Shown piece after piece: positions 1 through 6,955 of a stretch of DNA of 64,000 nt. Position 1 is the stretch's first letter. The number at the start of each line of letters is the position of its first letter. Below the pieces are notes generated by a model that ran no database searches, was not told the DNA's origin, and worked only from the letters and a program-made list of their open reading frames with translations. This DNA is from an uncultured Collinsella sp. (GTDB taxonomy: Bacteria; Actinomycetota; Coriobacteriia; Coriobacteriales; Coriobacteriaceae). Made by a program: the position numbers and the translations under genes. The stretch spans positions 30,861-94,860 of the forward strand of contig UQWG01000003.1 in the NCBI GenBank assembly GCA_900544645.1, written 5' to 3'.

Positions 1-33
1 GTCCGAGAGCTCACGAATCTCTGCGGGCTTCAT
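1..33 (-). CDS. rpmC: 50S ribosomal protein L29, N-terminal fragment
   Basis: The first eleven codons (MKPAEIRELSD) of L29 read leftward off the window edge. The sequence matches the family's usual start, a helix carrying an E-L-R/R-E-L-S pattern. Its ATG overlaps the stop of rplP by one base (TAATG), so the two are translationally coupled, as expected for rplP-rpmC in the S10 operon. L29 sits at the polypeptide exit tunnel of the 50S subunit. The rest of the gene is outside the window. Confidence 0.9.
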   Translation of the reverse strand, partial: MKPAEIRELSD

Positions 34-536
34 TAGTTCTCCTCCTTGGCGGCGGCGGCGTCCTCAGCAGCCCACTTGGCCTCGAGAGCGGCCTCCTCAG
101 CCATCTCCTTCTCGATGCGCTGCTCAGCGTTCTTGGCAGCAACAATCTTGGTCTTGATGGGGAGCTTGTGCTGCGCAAGACGCAGAGCCTCGCGAGCGAC
201 CTCCTCGGGAACACCCTTGACCTCGAACATGATGCGGCCGGGCTTGACGACGGCCACCCACTCCTCGGGGTTACCCTTACCAGAACCCATGCGAGTCTCG
301 GCAGGCTTCTTGGTGATGGGCTTATCGGGGAAGATCGTGATGTAGACACGACCGCCACGCTTCATGTAGCGGGTCATGGCAATACGAGCGGCCTCGATCT
401 GACGGTTGGTGATCCAATGGGCCTCGAGAGCCTGGATACCAAACTCGCCGAAATGCAGCTCGGTATTACCCTTGGCCTGGCCCTTCATGGAGCCACGCTG
501 CACCTTGCGGTGAAGAATACGCTTAGGGGCAAGCAC
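33..536 (-). CDS. rplP: 50S ribosomal protein L16
   Basis: Encodes 167 residues of L16, which shapes the A-tRNA/peptidyl-transferase region of the 50S subunit. The N-terminus (MLAPKRILHRKVQRGSMKG) and the G-x-G-KG-x-PE-WVAVV core near residues 80-92 are diagnostic. The start is GTG and overlaps the TAG stop of rpsC by one base. The protein is about 25 residues longer than the usual 137-144; the extra length is a C-terminal Ala/Glu/Lys-rich tail. It sits in the rplC...rpmC operon. The identification is secure; the function of the tail is unknown. Confidence 0.97.
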   Translation of the reverse strand: MLAPKRILHRKVQRGSMKGQAKGNTELHFGEFGIQALEAHWITNRQIEAARIAMTRYMKRGGRVYITIFPDKPITKKPAETRMGSGKGNPEEWVAVVKPGRIMFEVKGVPEEVAREALRLAQHKLPIKTKIVAAKNAEQRIEKEMAEEAALEAKWAAEDAAAAKEEN

Positions 537-1246
537 TACTGACCCCTCCTCTCGGAGTTACGACGACGAGGACGGGAAGAGCCCTCGAGTGCAGGGTTGG
601 GAACAGGCTGGCCCGGGAGCTTCTCGCCCAGGTAGATCCAGACCTTCACGCCGCAAGCGCCCATGGTGGTGCTGGCGACAGCCGTGCCGTAGTCGATCTT
701 GGCACGGAGGGTGTGCAGAGGCACGCGACCCTCGCGGTACCACTCACGACGGCCCATCTCGGCACCGCCGAGACGACCGGAGCACTGGATACGGATGCCC
801 TTAGCGCCGGCCTTGCGGGCAGACTGGACAGCCTTGCGCATAGCGCGACGGAAGGCAACGCGGCCCTCGAGCTGCTCGGCGATAGACTGAGCAACGAGGT
901 TGGCGTCGAGCTCGGGGCGCTTGATCTCGACAACGTCGACGGAGAGCTGGCCCTTGGAGACGCCAGCGACCTTCTCGAGCTCGGTGCGGAGGGTATCGAT
1001 CTCGGCACCCTTCTTACCGATGACAACGCCGGGGCGAGCGGTGAGGATGATGACCTTCACCTTGTCGCCAGCGCGCTCGATCTCGACACGGGAGACAGCT
1101 GCGCGGGAAAGACGCTTCTCGAGGTACTTGCGGATCTCGAGATCGTTACCGAGGGTCTTAGCGTAATCCTTCTCTGCGAACCAGCGGGAGCGCCAGTTCT
1201 CGGTGATGCCAAGACGGAAGCCGGTGGGGTAGACTTTCTGACCCAT
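536..1246 (-). CDS. rpsC: 30S ribosomal protein S3
   Basis: Encodes a 236-residue S3, a head protein of the 30S subunit at the mRNA entry tunnel. It begins MGQKVYPTGFRLG, the conserved family start. A KH-type RNA-binding segment with a V-I-G-KKG loop lies near residues 75-85, followed by the C-terminal GVKVWI domain. The basic tail after residue 215 is typical. It is preceded 6 bp away by rplV and overlaps the GTG start of rplP, so it is an interior member of the S10-type operon. Confidence 0.98.
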   Translation of the reverse strand: MGQKVYPTGFRLGITENWRSRWFAEKDYAKTLGNDLEIRKYLEKRLSRAAVSRVEIERAGDKVKVIILTARPGVVIGKKGAEIDTLRTELEKVAGVSKGQLSVDVVEIKRPELDANLVAQSIAEQLEGRVAFRRAMRKAVQSARKAGAKGIRIQCSGRLGGAEMGRREWYREGRVPLHTLRAKIDYGTAVASTTMGACGVKVWIYLGEKLPGQPVPNPALEGSSRPRRRNSERRGQ

Positions 1247-1252
1247 ACAGCT

Positions 1253-1624
1253 TTACGCCTCCTTTCGAGGAGCAACGACGACGGTGATGTGGGAAGTACG
1301 CTTCAGAATGCGAGAAGCGGAACCCTTGGCGCGGGGACGGATGCGCTTAAGCGTCGGACCCTCGTCAACATAGGCAGCGGCGACAACCAGGTTGTCGGCA
1401 CGCAGACCGTTGTTGTTCTCGGCGTTCGCAACGGCGGAACGGAGAACCTTCTCGACATCCACGGCGACGGCGCGGTCGCAGAAGTGGAGGATGTCGAAGG
1501 CCTGAGCGACAGGCTTGCGGCGGATCAGATCGACCACCAAGCGGGCCTTGCTGGGGGAAACACGCACGTACTTAGCGACGGCGCGAACCTCGGTGGCCTC
1601 AGTTTCAATAGACTTAGTTGCCAT
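1253..1624 (-). CDS. rplV: 50S ribosomal protein L22
   Basis: Encodes a 123-residue L22, the 50S protein whose beta-hairpin lines the exit tunnel and influences macrolide sensitivity. The VRVSPSKARLVVDLIRRK helix (about residues 20-37), N-A-E-NNNG (about 68-73) and the C-terminal hairpin with P-R-A-KGSASRI-KRTSHI are all present. Length is normal. It lies between rpsS and rpsC, 14 and 6 bp away. Confidence 0.98.
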   Translation of the reverse strand: MATKSIETEATEVRAVAKYVRVSPSKARLVVDLIRRKPVAQAFDILHFCDRAVAVDVEKVLRSAVANAENNNGLRADNLVVAAAYVDEGPTLKRIRPRAKGSASRILKRTSHITVVVAPRKEA

Positions 1625-1638
1625 TTACGGTTAACCCC

Positions 1639-1899
1639 CTATTTGGCCTTGTGGCCACGGAACGTACGAGTCGGCGCGAACTCGCCGAGCTTGTGACCAA
1701 CCATGGACTCGGTAACATACACGGGCACATGCTTGCGGCCGTCGTGGACGGCGATGGTGTGACCAACCATCTCGGGGAAGATGGTGGACGCGCGGGACCA
1801 GGTCTTCACGACGTCCTTCTTGCCAGCCTCGTTCATCGCGGTGATACGCGAGAGAAGGCGAGTCTCCACGAACGGGCCCTTTTTGAGACTTCTGCTCAT
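1639..1899 (-). CDS. rpsS: 30S ribosomal protein S19
   Basis: Encodes an 86-residue S19, which contacts S13 and the A/P-site tRNAs in the 30S head. It begins MSRSLKKGPFV and keeps the TWSRASTI-P-MVGHTI-VH-G and the C-terminal G-F-PTRTFRGH blocks. A Shine-Dalgarno AGGAGAAAGCACTT precedes the ATG. It sits between rplB (32 bp upstream) and rplV. Confidence 0.98.
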   Translation of the reverse strand: MSRSLKKGPFVETRLLSRITAMNEAGKKDVVKTWSRASTIFPEMVGHTIAVHDGRKHVPVYVTESMVGHKLGEFAPTRTFRGHKAK

Positions 1900-1931
1900 A
1901 AGTGCTTTCTCCTAAAACTCGGTATCCGAAA

Positions 1932-2762
1932 TTACTTCTTACGGCGACGAATGATGTGCTGGTTCGAGACCTTCTTCTTCTTGCGCGTACGAAGGCCCTT
2001 CGTCGGCTTACCCCAGGGGGTAACGGAGGGACGACCAGAGGTGTGGTTCTTGCCCTCGCCACCGCCGTGCGGGTGGTCGACAGGGTTCATGACGGTACCG
2101 CGGACGGTCGGGCGCACGTTCATGTGACGCTTACGGCCGGCCTTGCCGATGACGATGTTGGAGTGATCGGCGTTGCCGACCTCACCGACGGTGGCGCGGC
2201 AGGTAACGAGGATGCGGCGCATCTCGGAGGAAGGCATACGGACGATAGCGTACTTGCCCTCCTTACCCATCAGCTGGCAGGAGTTACCGGCGGAACGGGC
2301 GATAGCAGCGCCCTTGCCCGGCTGGAACTCGACGGCATGGATGAGCGTACCGACGGGGATGTCGGCGAGGGGCAGAGCGTTGCCCGGCTTGATGTCGGCG
2401 TCAGAACCGGACATGATGGTCTGACCGACCTCGAGGCCCTTGGGGGCCAGGATGTAGCGCTTCTCACCGTCAGCGTAGTGCAGCAGAGCGATGCGAGCGG
2501 AACGGTTCGGATCGTACTCGATCGTGGCAACCTTGGCGGGCACGCCGTCCTTGTTGCGCTTGAAGTCGATCACGCGGTAACGACGCTTCACGCCGCCGCC
2601 CTGGTGGCGGGTGGTGATGCGGCCGTTGTTGTTACGACCGGCCTTCTTGGGCAGGGGCTCGAGAAGAGACTTCTCGGGCTTGGTGCAGGTAATCTCGGAG
2701 AAGTCGGAGATCGTCTGCCAACGCCTACCAGCGGAGGTCGGCTTAAGGTGCTTTACAGCCAT
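1932..2762 (-). CDS. rplB: 50S ribosomal protein L2
   Basis: Encodes 276 residues of L2, the 23S rRNA-binding protein needed for subunit association and peptidyl-transferase function. The start was set at MAVKHLKPTSAGRR, which matches the family; a further in-frame upstream ATG would add 25 unrelated residues. The signature GGGEG-N and the H-P-H-GGGEGKNHTSGR-SVTPWGKPTKG tail (residues 215-245) are intact. It follows rplW after an unusually long 179-bp gap that contains a hairpin and a possible internal promoter. Confidence 0.97.
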   Translation of the reverse strand: MAVKHLKPTSAGRRWQTISDFSEITCTKPEKSLLEPLPKKAGRNNNGRITTRHQGGGVKRRYRVIDFKRNKDGVPAKVATIEYDPNRSARIALLHYADGEKRYILAPKGLEVGQTIMSGSDADIKPGNALPLADIPVGTLIHAVEFQPGKGAAIARSAGNSCQLMGKEGKYAIVRMPSSEMRRILVTCRATVGEVGNADHSNIVIGKAGRKRHMNVRPTVRGTVMNPVDHPHGGGEGKNHTSGRPSVTPWGKPTKGLRTRKKKKVSNQHIIRRRKK

Positions 2763-2841
2763 TACAATCCCTTTCAATAGGAATCCGTTAGCCATCGCAG
2801 ACAGGGATTCGAGGTTCTGCCTCGGGTGCGATGACACCGGA

Positions 2842-2866
2842 CGTATACACGGTTCCGGGCGTGTCC
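2842..2866 (-). promoter_or_regulatory. GGACACGCCCG motif upstream of rplB, possible internal promoter
   Basis: On the minus strand this reads GGACACGCCCGGAACCGTGTATACG (positions 2866 to 2842). A near-identical block (GGATACGCCCGCAGCCGTGTATAC) lies upstream of rplC, and its left half recurs upstream of rpsL. It contains a -10-like TATACG and follows a TATAAAAT tract. The long rplW-rplB spacer and the resemblance to the other two leaders suggest an internal promoter or regulator site for rplB onward. This is inference from repetition only. Confidence 0.4.
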
Positions 2867-2887
2867 ATTTTATACGCCCAAAACCTT

Positions 2888-2923
2888 GAGCTCCCGCCTC
2901 CCCTATTTGGGAGGCATGAGCTC
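2888..2923 (-). promoter_or_regulatory. Intercistronic stem-loop between rplW and rplB
   Basis: A hairpin with outer GAGCTC/GAGCTC arms and an inner GCCTCCC/GGGAGGC stem around a 6-nt loop, in the 179-bp gap after rplW. No U-run follows on the minus strand, so it is not a canonical terminator. It could be an mRNA processing or stabilising element, or a ribosomal-protein binding site. Confidence 0.5.
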
Positions 2924-2941
2924 ACTCAACAGCAGCGAGTC

Positions 2942-3229
2942 TTAGGCCTGGTTGCCAAAGACCTCGATGGTGTCGCCCTCGGCCAGCGTGACGATGGCCT
3001 TCTTCCAAGAACGGGTCTTGCCGGCGACATAGCGCACACGCTTGGTCTTGGGCTTGACCGTCAGGGTGTTCACGCGAACGACCTTGACGCCGAAGATCTC
3101 CTCGACAGCGTCCTTGATCTGATACTTGTTAGCATCCTTGGCGACCTCGAACGTGTACTTGTTCAGCTCCATGCCGGAGAAGGAACGCTCGGACACGATC
3201 GGACGGATGATGATCTCGTGGGCGGTCAT
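2942..3229 (-). CDS. rplW: 50S ribosomal protein L23
   Basis: Encodes a 95-residue L23, the exit-tunnel protein that docks trigger factor and SRP. It begins MTAHEIIIRPIVSERS, with the expected I-RP-V-(S/T)E-(K/R) start, followed by YTFEVA-DANK-QIK-AVE-IF-VKV-VNT. Its ATG directly follows the TAA of rplD. Length is typical. Confidence 0.97.
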   Translation of the reverse strand: MTAHEIIIRPIVSERSFSGMELNKYTFEVAKDANKYQIKDAVEEIFGVKVVRVNTLTVKPKTKRVRYVAGKTRSWKKAIVTLAEGDTIEVFGNQA

Positions 3230-3856
3230 TTATGCAAGCACCTCCCCGAAGTGAGCGGCGATGTCGGCGGGCATCAGCACGGCGTTGTTGTTGACGAGAT
3301 CGTAGGTGTTGGCCTCGTCAGCGGTGATGATGAACGTCTTGGGAATGTTGCGGAACGACAGGTAGGCGTTGACGTCCTCATCGCGAACGATGATGGTCAG
3401 ACGCTTGCCCTCAAGGCCGAGAGCCTTGAGCATGGCGACGGCAGCCTTGGTGGAAGGCTTCTCGAAGCCGTAGTCGTCGACGAGCACGAGCTCGCCATCG
3501 GCCAGCTTGGCGGACAGCGCGGAGCGCATAGCCAGCTTGACCTCCTTGTTGTTCATACGCTTAGCGTAGGAACGGGGCTTGGGGGCGAAGACGACGCCAC
3601 CGTGACGCCACTGGGCAGCACGGATGGAACCCTGGCGGGCACGGCCGGTGCCCTTCTGACGCCAAGGCTTCTTGCCGCCACCGGAAACCTCAGAGCGGCC
3701 CTTAGCGGACTGGGTGCCCTGACGCCAAGAGGCCATCTGGCACTTGACGATGTGGTGCATAACGTGGATGTTCGGCTCGATGCCGTACACCTCAGCGGCG
3801 AGCTCGGCCTCGGCGACCTTCTTGCCCTCGCTGTTCTTTACTTCAAACTTTGCCAT
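3230..3856 (-). CDS. rplD: 50S ribosomal protein L4
   Basis: Encodes a 208-residue L4, which lines the exit tunnel and in several bacteria represses its own operon. The [32 protein letters not shown] loop (residues 46-80) is the diagnostic tunnel extension. The C-terminal globular part is normal. It lies 46 bp after rplC and abuts rplW. The hairpins upstream of rplC are where an L4 target might be sought, but nothing here proves it. Confidence 0.97.
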   Translation of the reverse strand: [208 protein letters not shown]

Positions 3857-3902
3857 TTAAGTGTTCTCCTTGGTATGACGCTGGGCTAAATGGGCTGGGC
3901 CC

Positions 3903-4523
3903 TTAGGCCATACGGATGGCGACGAGACCATTCTTGGCACCCGGGACAGCGCCCTTGACCAAGATGAGGTTCTGCTCGGCATCGATGCGGACAACGGAAA
4001 GGTTCTTGACGGTAACGCGCTCGTTACCCATGTGACCGGCCATCTTGACGCCCTTGAGGACGCGCGCAGGATAGGCGCACTGACCGATAGAACCGGGGTG
4101 ACGCTGGAAGTGAGAACCATGCGTCATAGGACCGCGGCGCTGACCCCAGCGCTTGATGCGACCCTGGAAGCCCTTACCCTTGGAGGTACCGATGACGTCG
4201 ACCTTCTCGACATCAGCGAAATCAGCGACGGTGACGACCTCGCCGACCTTGTGCTCCTCGCCGTTCTCGACGCGGACCTCACGAAGGAAGCGGACAGGCT
4301 CGACGCCAGCCTTGGCGAAGTGACCAGCCATGGGCTTGTTCACGTTCTTGGCCTTGATGTCGCCGAAACCGATCTGGACGGCATCATAGCCGTCGGTTGC
4401 CTGAGTTTTAACCTGCGAGACAGCGCAGGGGCCAGCCTGGATGACCGTGACGGGAACGACGTTGTCGTCCTCGTCCCAAACCTGGGTCATGCCAATCTTG
4501 CGGCCGAGAATCATGCTGATCAA
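3903..4523 (-). CDS. rplC: 50S ribosomal protein L3
   Basis: Encodes a 206-residue L3 (MISMILGRKIGMTQVWDE). L3 is an early assembly protein whose tip approaches the peptidyl-transferase centre. The KGKGFQG-IKRW-Q-RGP-THGS--H---GS segment (about residues 120-155) is conserved. Two starts are possible: TTG at 4523 (GGGA seven bases before it) or the in-frame ATG at 4514; homologues favour the longer form. It is the first gene of the operon here because rpsJ, normally in front, lies 14 kb away next to fusA. Confidence 0.95.
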   Translation of the reverse strand: MISMILGRKIGMTQVWDEDDNVVPVTVIQAGPCAVSQVKTQATDGYDAVQIGFGDIKAKNVNKPMAGHFAKAGVEPVRFLREVRVENGEEHKVGEVVTVADFADVEKVDVIGTSKGKGFQGRIKRWGQRRGPMTHGSHFQRHPGSIGQCAYPARVLKGVKMAGHMGNERVTVKNLSVVRIDAEQNLILVKGAVPGAKNGLVAIRMA

Positions 4524-4530
4524 GATATGA

Positions 4531-4581
4531 TCCCAACTCTCGCGTGGTCTTGGGACAATGCGTACACCACCGAGCGTACGC
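4531..4581 (-). promoter_or_regulatory. rplC leader hairpins, possible translational control
   Basis: Two stem-loops lie immediately 5' of rplC on the transcript: GCGTAC/GTACGC (4560-4581), and TCCCAA/TTGGGA (4531-4555). The TTGGGA strand contains the only purine-rich stretch that could serve as the ribosome-binding site of rplC. Such masking is typical of ribosomal-protein autoregulation. Seen in sequence; regulation is inference. Confidence 0.45.
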
Positions 4582-4706
4582 CCCTAGAGGACCACTACTT
4601 ACACGACGTGCTCCCCAGCCTTGTATTTCGCCCGGACTACCTGACAACCCTATTAAGCAGGCATTTTGTCCAGCCAGAATACTCCCCTGGTTACACACAG
4701 CTGTTT

Positions 4707-4731
4707 AGTATACACGGCTGCGGGCGTATCC
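4707..4731 (-). promoter_or_regulatory. Candidate rplC promoter with GGATACGCCCG motif
   Basis: The minus strand shows a good -10 hexamer TATACT (4712-4707). It is preceded by GGATACGCCCGCAGCCGTG, which occupies the spacer and reaches the edge of the -35 region. The -35 itself is poor (CGATGG at a 17-bp spacing), so the conserved block may bind an activator or replace the -35. The same block occurs upstream of rplB and rpsL. Confidence 0.5.
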
Positions 4732-4782
4732 ATCGAGATTCATATTTCACTCACATTGTTTACGCAGGTAAAGTGCGTGGTA

Positions 4783-4947
4783 CGTTCCCAGTGTGCGGCG
4801 GAGGGGGCGGGCCTGAGACATATTAAGGTTGCTGCTCTACAGTCCTGCTCACGACGGAGAGCACATTAAGTGCTCTCCTGTTCGTGCGGAACTCGCGACA
4901 ACCTTAATATGTCTCAGGCCCGCCCCCTCCGCCGCACACTGGGAACG
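4783..4947. repeat. Long inverted-repeat element, copy 1 (49-bp perfect arms)
   Basis: Arms 4783-4831 and 4899-4947 are exact reverse complements over 49 bp. They enclose a 67-bp core (4832-4898) whose centre is a second hairpin, GGAGAGCAC-ATTAA-GTGCTCTCC, closed by CACGA/TCGTG. Copies 2 and 3 share the core (CTGCTCT-CAGTCCTG, CACATTAAGTG, CGTGCGGAA) but have different arms. The element lies 36 bp past the pgm-like gene and upstream of the rplC promoter. No transposase, target duplication or U-run terminator is visible. It may be a structured RNA, a cruciform or insulator site, or a non-autonomous mobile repeat. Confidence 0.9.
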
Positions 4948-4982
4948 CCACGTTGATGTCTGCTAAACCTTGCTCGCTCAGG

Positions 4983-5609
4983 CTAATAACTTTGTTGGGG
5001 GTCCACTATTTGCTGGAGGGTGAACTTGCATTGGGACGGTTCGCCTTCTGCTTGTAGCTTTGCCTCATCGAAGTCGAAAATCATGATGGCGCAGTTGGGG
5101 AGTTTTGTTGGGAGCTCGAAGCCCTCTGGGGCTGCAGCCTTAATGAATTGGCGGCTGGCGCTGCCGTGGCTTACTGCTAGAAGGGTTTCTATGCCCTCGG
5201 CGCCCATGAGATTGGTGAGGGTGTCTACCATGCGCTCTTGCAGCGCGCGGCTTCCTTCTCCTCCGAAGGGGACCAGGTCCTCGCCCGGATCCCAAACGTC
5301 AGTGGGCAGGGCGTCGTGGGGGCCTTCTTCGAAGGTGCCGTAGCAGCGCTCGATGATGCCTTCGCAGGGCTCGACTGCTGCGTCCGGGCCGAGGAGTTCG
5401 GTAGCGACGAGCTGAGCAGTGTCCATGGCTCGGCCTAAGGGCGAAGAGACCACTTTGTCGGGGACGACGCCGTGGCCCTTAAGCCATGCGGCTGCCATCC
5501 CGGCTTGCTGACGGCCCAGGTCGGTCAGCGGCGAATCGCAGCGGCCCTGGACCAGCTTTTTGACGTTGAACTCCGTCTGACCGTGGCGGAGTAGATACAG
5601 CTTCTTCAT
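4983..5609 (-). CDS. Histidine phosphatase family protein (phosphoglycerate mutase-like)
   Basis: A 208-residue cytoplasmic branch-1 histidine phosphatase. The catalytic LLRHGQT motif is at residues 6-12 (phospho-acceptor His9). The second Arg is in SSPLGRAMDTA (about 55-65), and the second catalytic His is in AVSHGS (about 150). The family includes cofactor-dependent phosphoglycerate mutases, alpha-ribazole phosphatases and broad phosphatases; the short length points to the GpmB/CobC-like group and the substrate cannot be told. It is followed by inverted-repeat element copy 1, and preceded 39 bp away by the cation-efflux gene in the same orientation. Confidence 0.85.
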   Translation of the reverse strand: MKKLYLLRHGQTEFNVKKLVQGRCDSPLTDLGRQQAGMAAAWLKGHGVVPDKVVSSPLGRAMDTAQLVATELLGPDAAVEPCEGIIERCYGTFEEGPHDALPTDVWDPGEDLVPFGGEGSRALQERMVDTLTNLMGAEGIETLLAVSHGSASRQFIKAAAPEGFELPTKLPNCAIMIFDFDEAKLQAEGEPSQCKFTLQQIVDPQQSY

Positions 5610-5648
5610 GCTCTCCCCTTCTGCATAACCTGCTTTGCCGGCACAGCC

Positions 5649-6809
5649 TTACTCGTGGGTATGCCCTACGTAGTCTTCGTCGATCGTAATCTTGGCAATC
5701 GACTTGGGATATTCCGATTCGACCCGTTGTGCCAGCGCGTGCTTTAAGTCTTCGGCACTCATCTGCAGATCCGAGGGACGCACGCAGTCAAAGATCACGT
5801 TGGTGTGCGTAGGACCCGGCACACAGCGTAGGTCATGAATCGAGAGGCGGTTATCGATCTCCTGAGCCATGGCGTGAATGCGCAAGCGCATGCTCGCCAC
5901 CTTGGGGTCATCGGTCACGATGGGATCGTAGTGAAGCGTGACGATCATGCCGTCTTCGTCCCTAAACGACTGCTCGATGTTATCGAGCGTGTCGTGGCTT
6001 TCCAGCGGGCCGGCCTCGGCCGCCATCTCGGCGTGCGCACTTGCAAACTTCCTGCCCGGGCCGTAGTCGTGAACCATCAAATCGTGAACGCCCAAAACGC
6101 CGGGATAGCTCATGATCTTGTCTCGAATGTGCTTGACCAGCTTAGGATCGGGTGACTGGCCCAAAAGCGGGCTCACCGTATCTTGAATAAGTTCAAGGCC
6201 GCTCCAGCCAATATAGGCGCCAACGGCAAGGCCAACCCATGCGTCAAGATTGATGTGCGTCACCTGCGAAACAATCGCACATGCCAGCACGGCGCCTGTG
6301 GCAAGGACATCGTTCTTGGAATCCTGCGCGGTCGCATGCAGCGTCTCGGACTCAATGCGATCGCCGAGCTTTTGGTTGAGGGCCGCCATCCAGAGCTTTA
6401 CGACCATCGAAAGCACTAGAACTGCCACCAGGGCAAGCGAGAACTCGACAGGTTCGGGGTGGATGATGCGCTCAACCGAGGACTTCACCAGCTCAACGCC
6501 GATCAGCAGCACGAGCGCCGCCACGACCAGACCCGAGAGATACTCGTAGCGGCCATGTCCGTAAGGATGCTCGGGGTCCGCCGGCTTGCTCGCCAGCTTA
6601 AAGCCCAGCACGCTCACGATATTCGAGCTGGCATCGGACAGGTTGTTCATGGCATCCGCCACAATCGAAACCGATCCCGACAGCACACCAATTGCGCCCT
6701 TCGCAGCACAAAGCACAACATTAGCGAGAATACACACCATGCCCGTCAACGTGCCCACGCGCGCACGGTCGCCCTGCGCACGCTTAACAATCCACTCGAC
6801 CATCTTCAT
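5649..6809 (-). CDS. Cation diffusion facilitator (CDF) family metal efflux protein
   Basis: A 386-residue integral membrane protein. The first ~210 residues contain about six hydrophobic segments, with D-A-M-NNLSD in TM2 and HPYGHGRYEYL in the TM2-TM3 loop, the hallmarks of CDF transporters. The remaining soluble domain holds HDLMVHDYGPG-- and later His-rich segments, consistent with the dimerising metal-binding C-terminus. The long tail (two C-terminal lobes) resembles the Fe/Mn/Zn-efflux subgroup. The metal is not deducible. Either of two ATGs six bases apart could be the start. Confidence 0.85.
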   Translation of the reverse strand: MKMVEWIVKRAQGDRARVGTLTGMVCILANVVLCAAKGAIGVLSGSVSIVADAMNNLSDASSNIVSVLGFKLASKPADPEHPYGHGRYEYLSGLVVAALVLLIGVELVKSSVERIIHPEPVEFSLALVAVLVLSMVVKLWMAALNQKLGDRIESETLHATAQDSKNDVLATGAVLACAIVSQVTHINLDAWVGLAVGAYIGWSGLELIQDTVSPLLGQSPDPKLVKHIRDKIMSYPGVLGVHDLMVHDYGPGRKFASAHAEMAAEAGPLESHDTLDNIEQSFRDEDGMIVTLHYDPIVTDDPKVASMRLRIHAMAQEIDNRLSIHDLRCVPGPTHTNVIFDCVRPSDLQMSAEDLKHALAQRVESEYPKSIAKITIDEDYVGHTHE

Positions 6810-6884
6810 CAGCCCCCACGGTACTGCCTATATATATCTATTGCTCAAACGGATTGTAGTGTAGCCACTTTGTCCTTCAGATAC

Positions 6885-6919
6885 AAAAAGGCCGCGACCC
6901 ACACGGGCCACGGCCTTGG
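6885..6919 (-). terminator. Rho-independent terminator after the EIIC gene
   Basis: On the minus strand, a GC-rich stem formed by AAGGCCGTGGCCCG and its partner CGGGT-GCGGCCTT is followed by TTTTTG. It is correctly placed 37 bp after the EIIC stop codon and before the CDF gene, so the fab/EIIC transcription unit probably ends here. Confidence 0.8.
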
Positions 6920-6955
6920 AGCATGGCAAAGGAATCGTCCTTGTGTCGCACAGGT

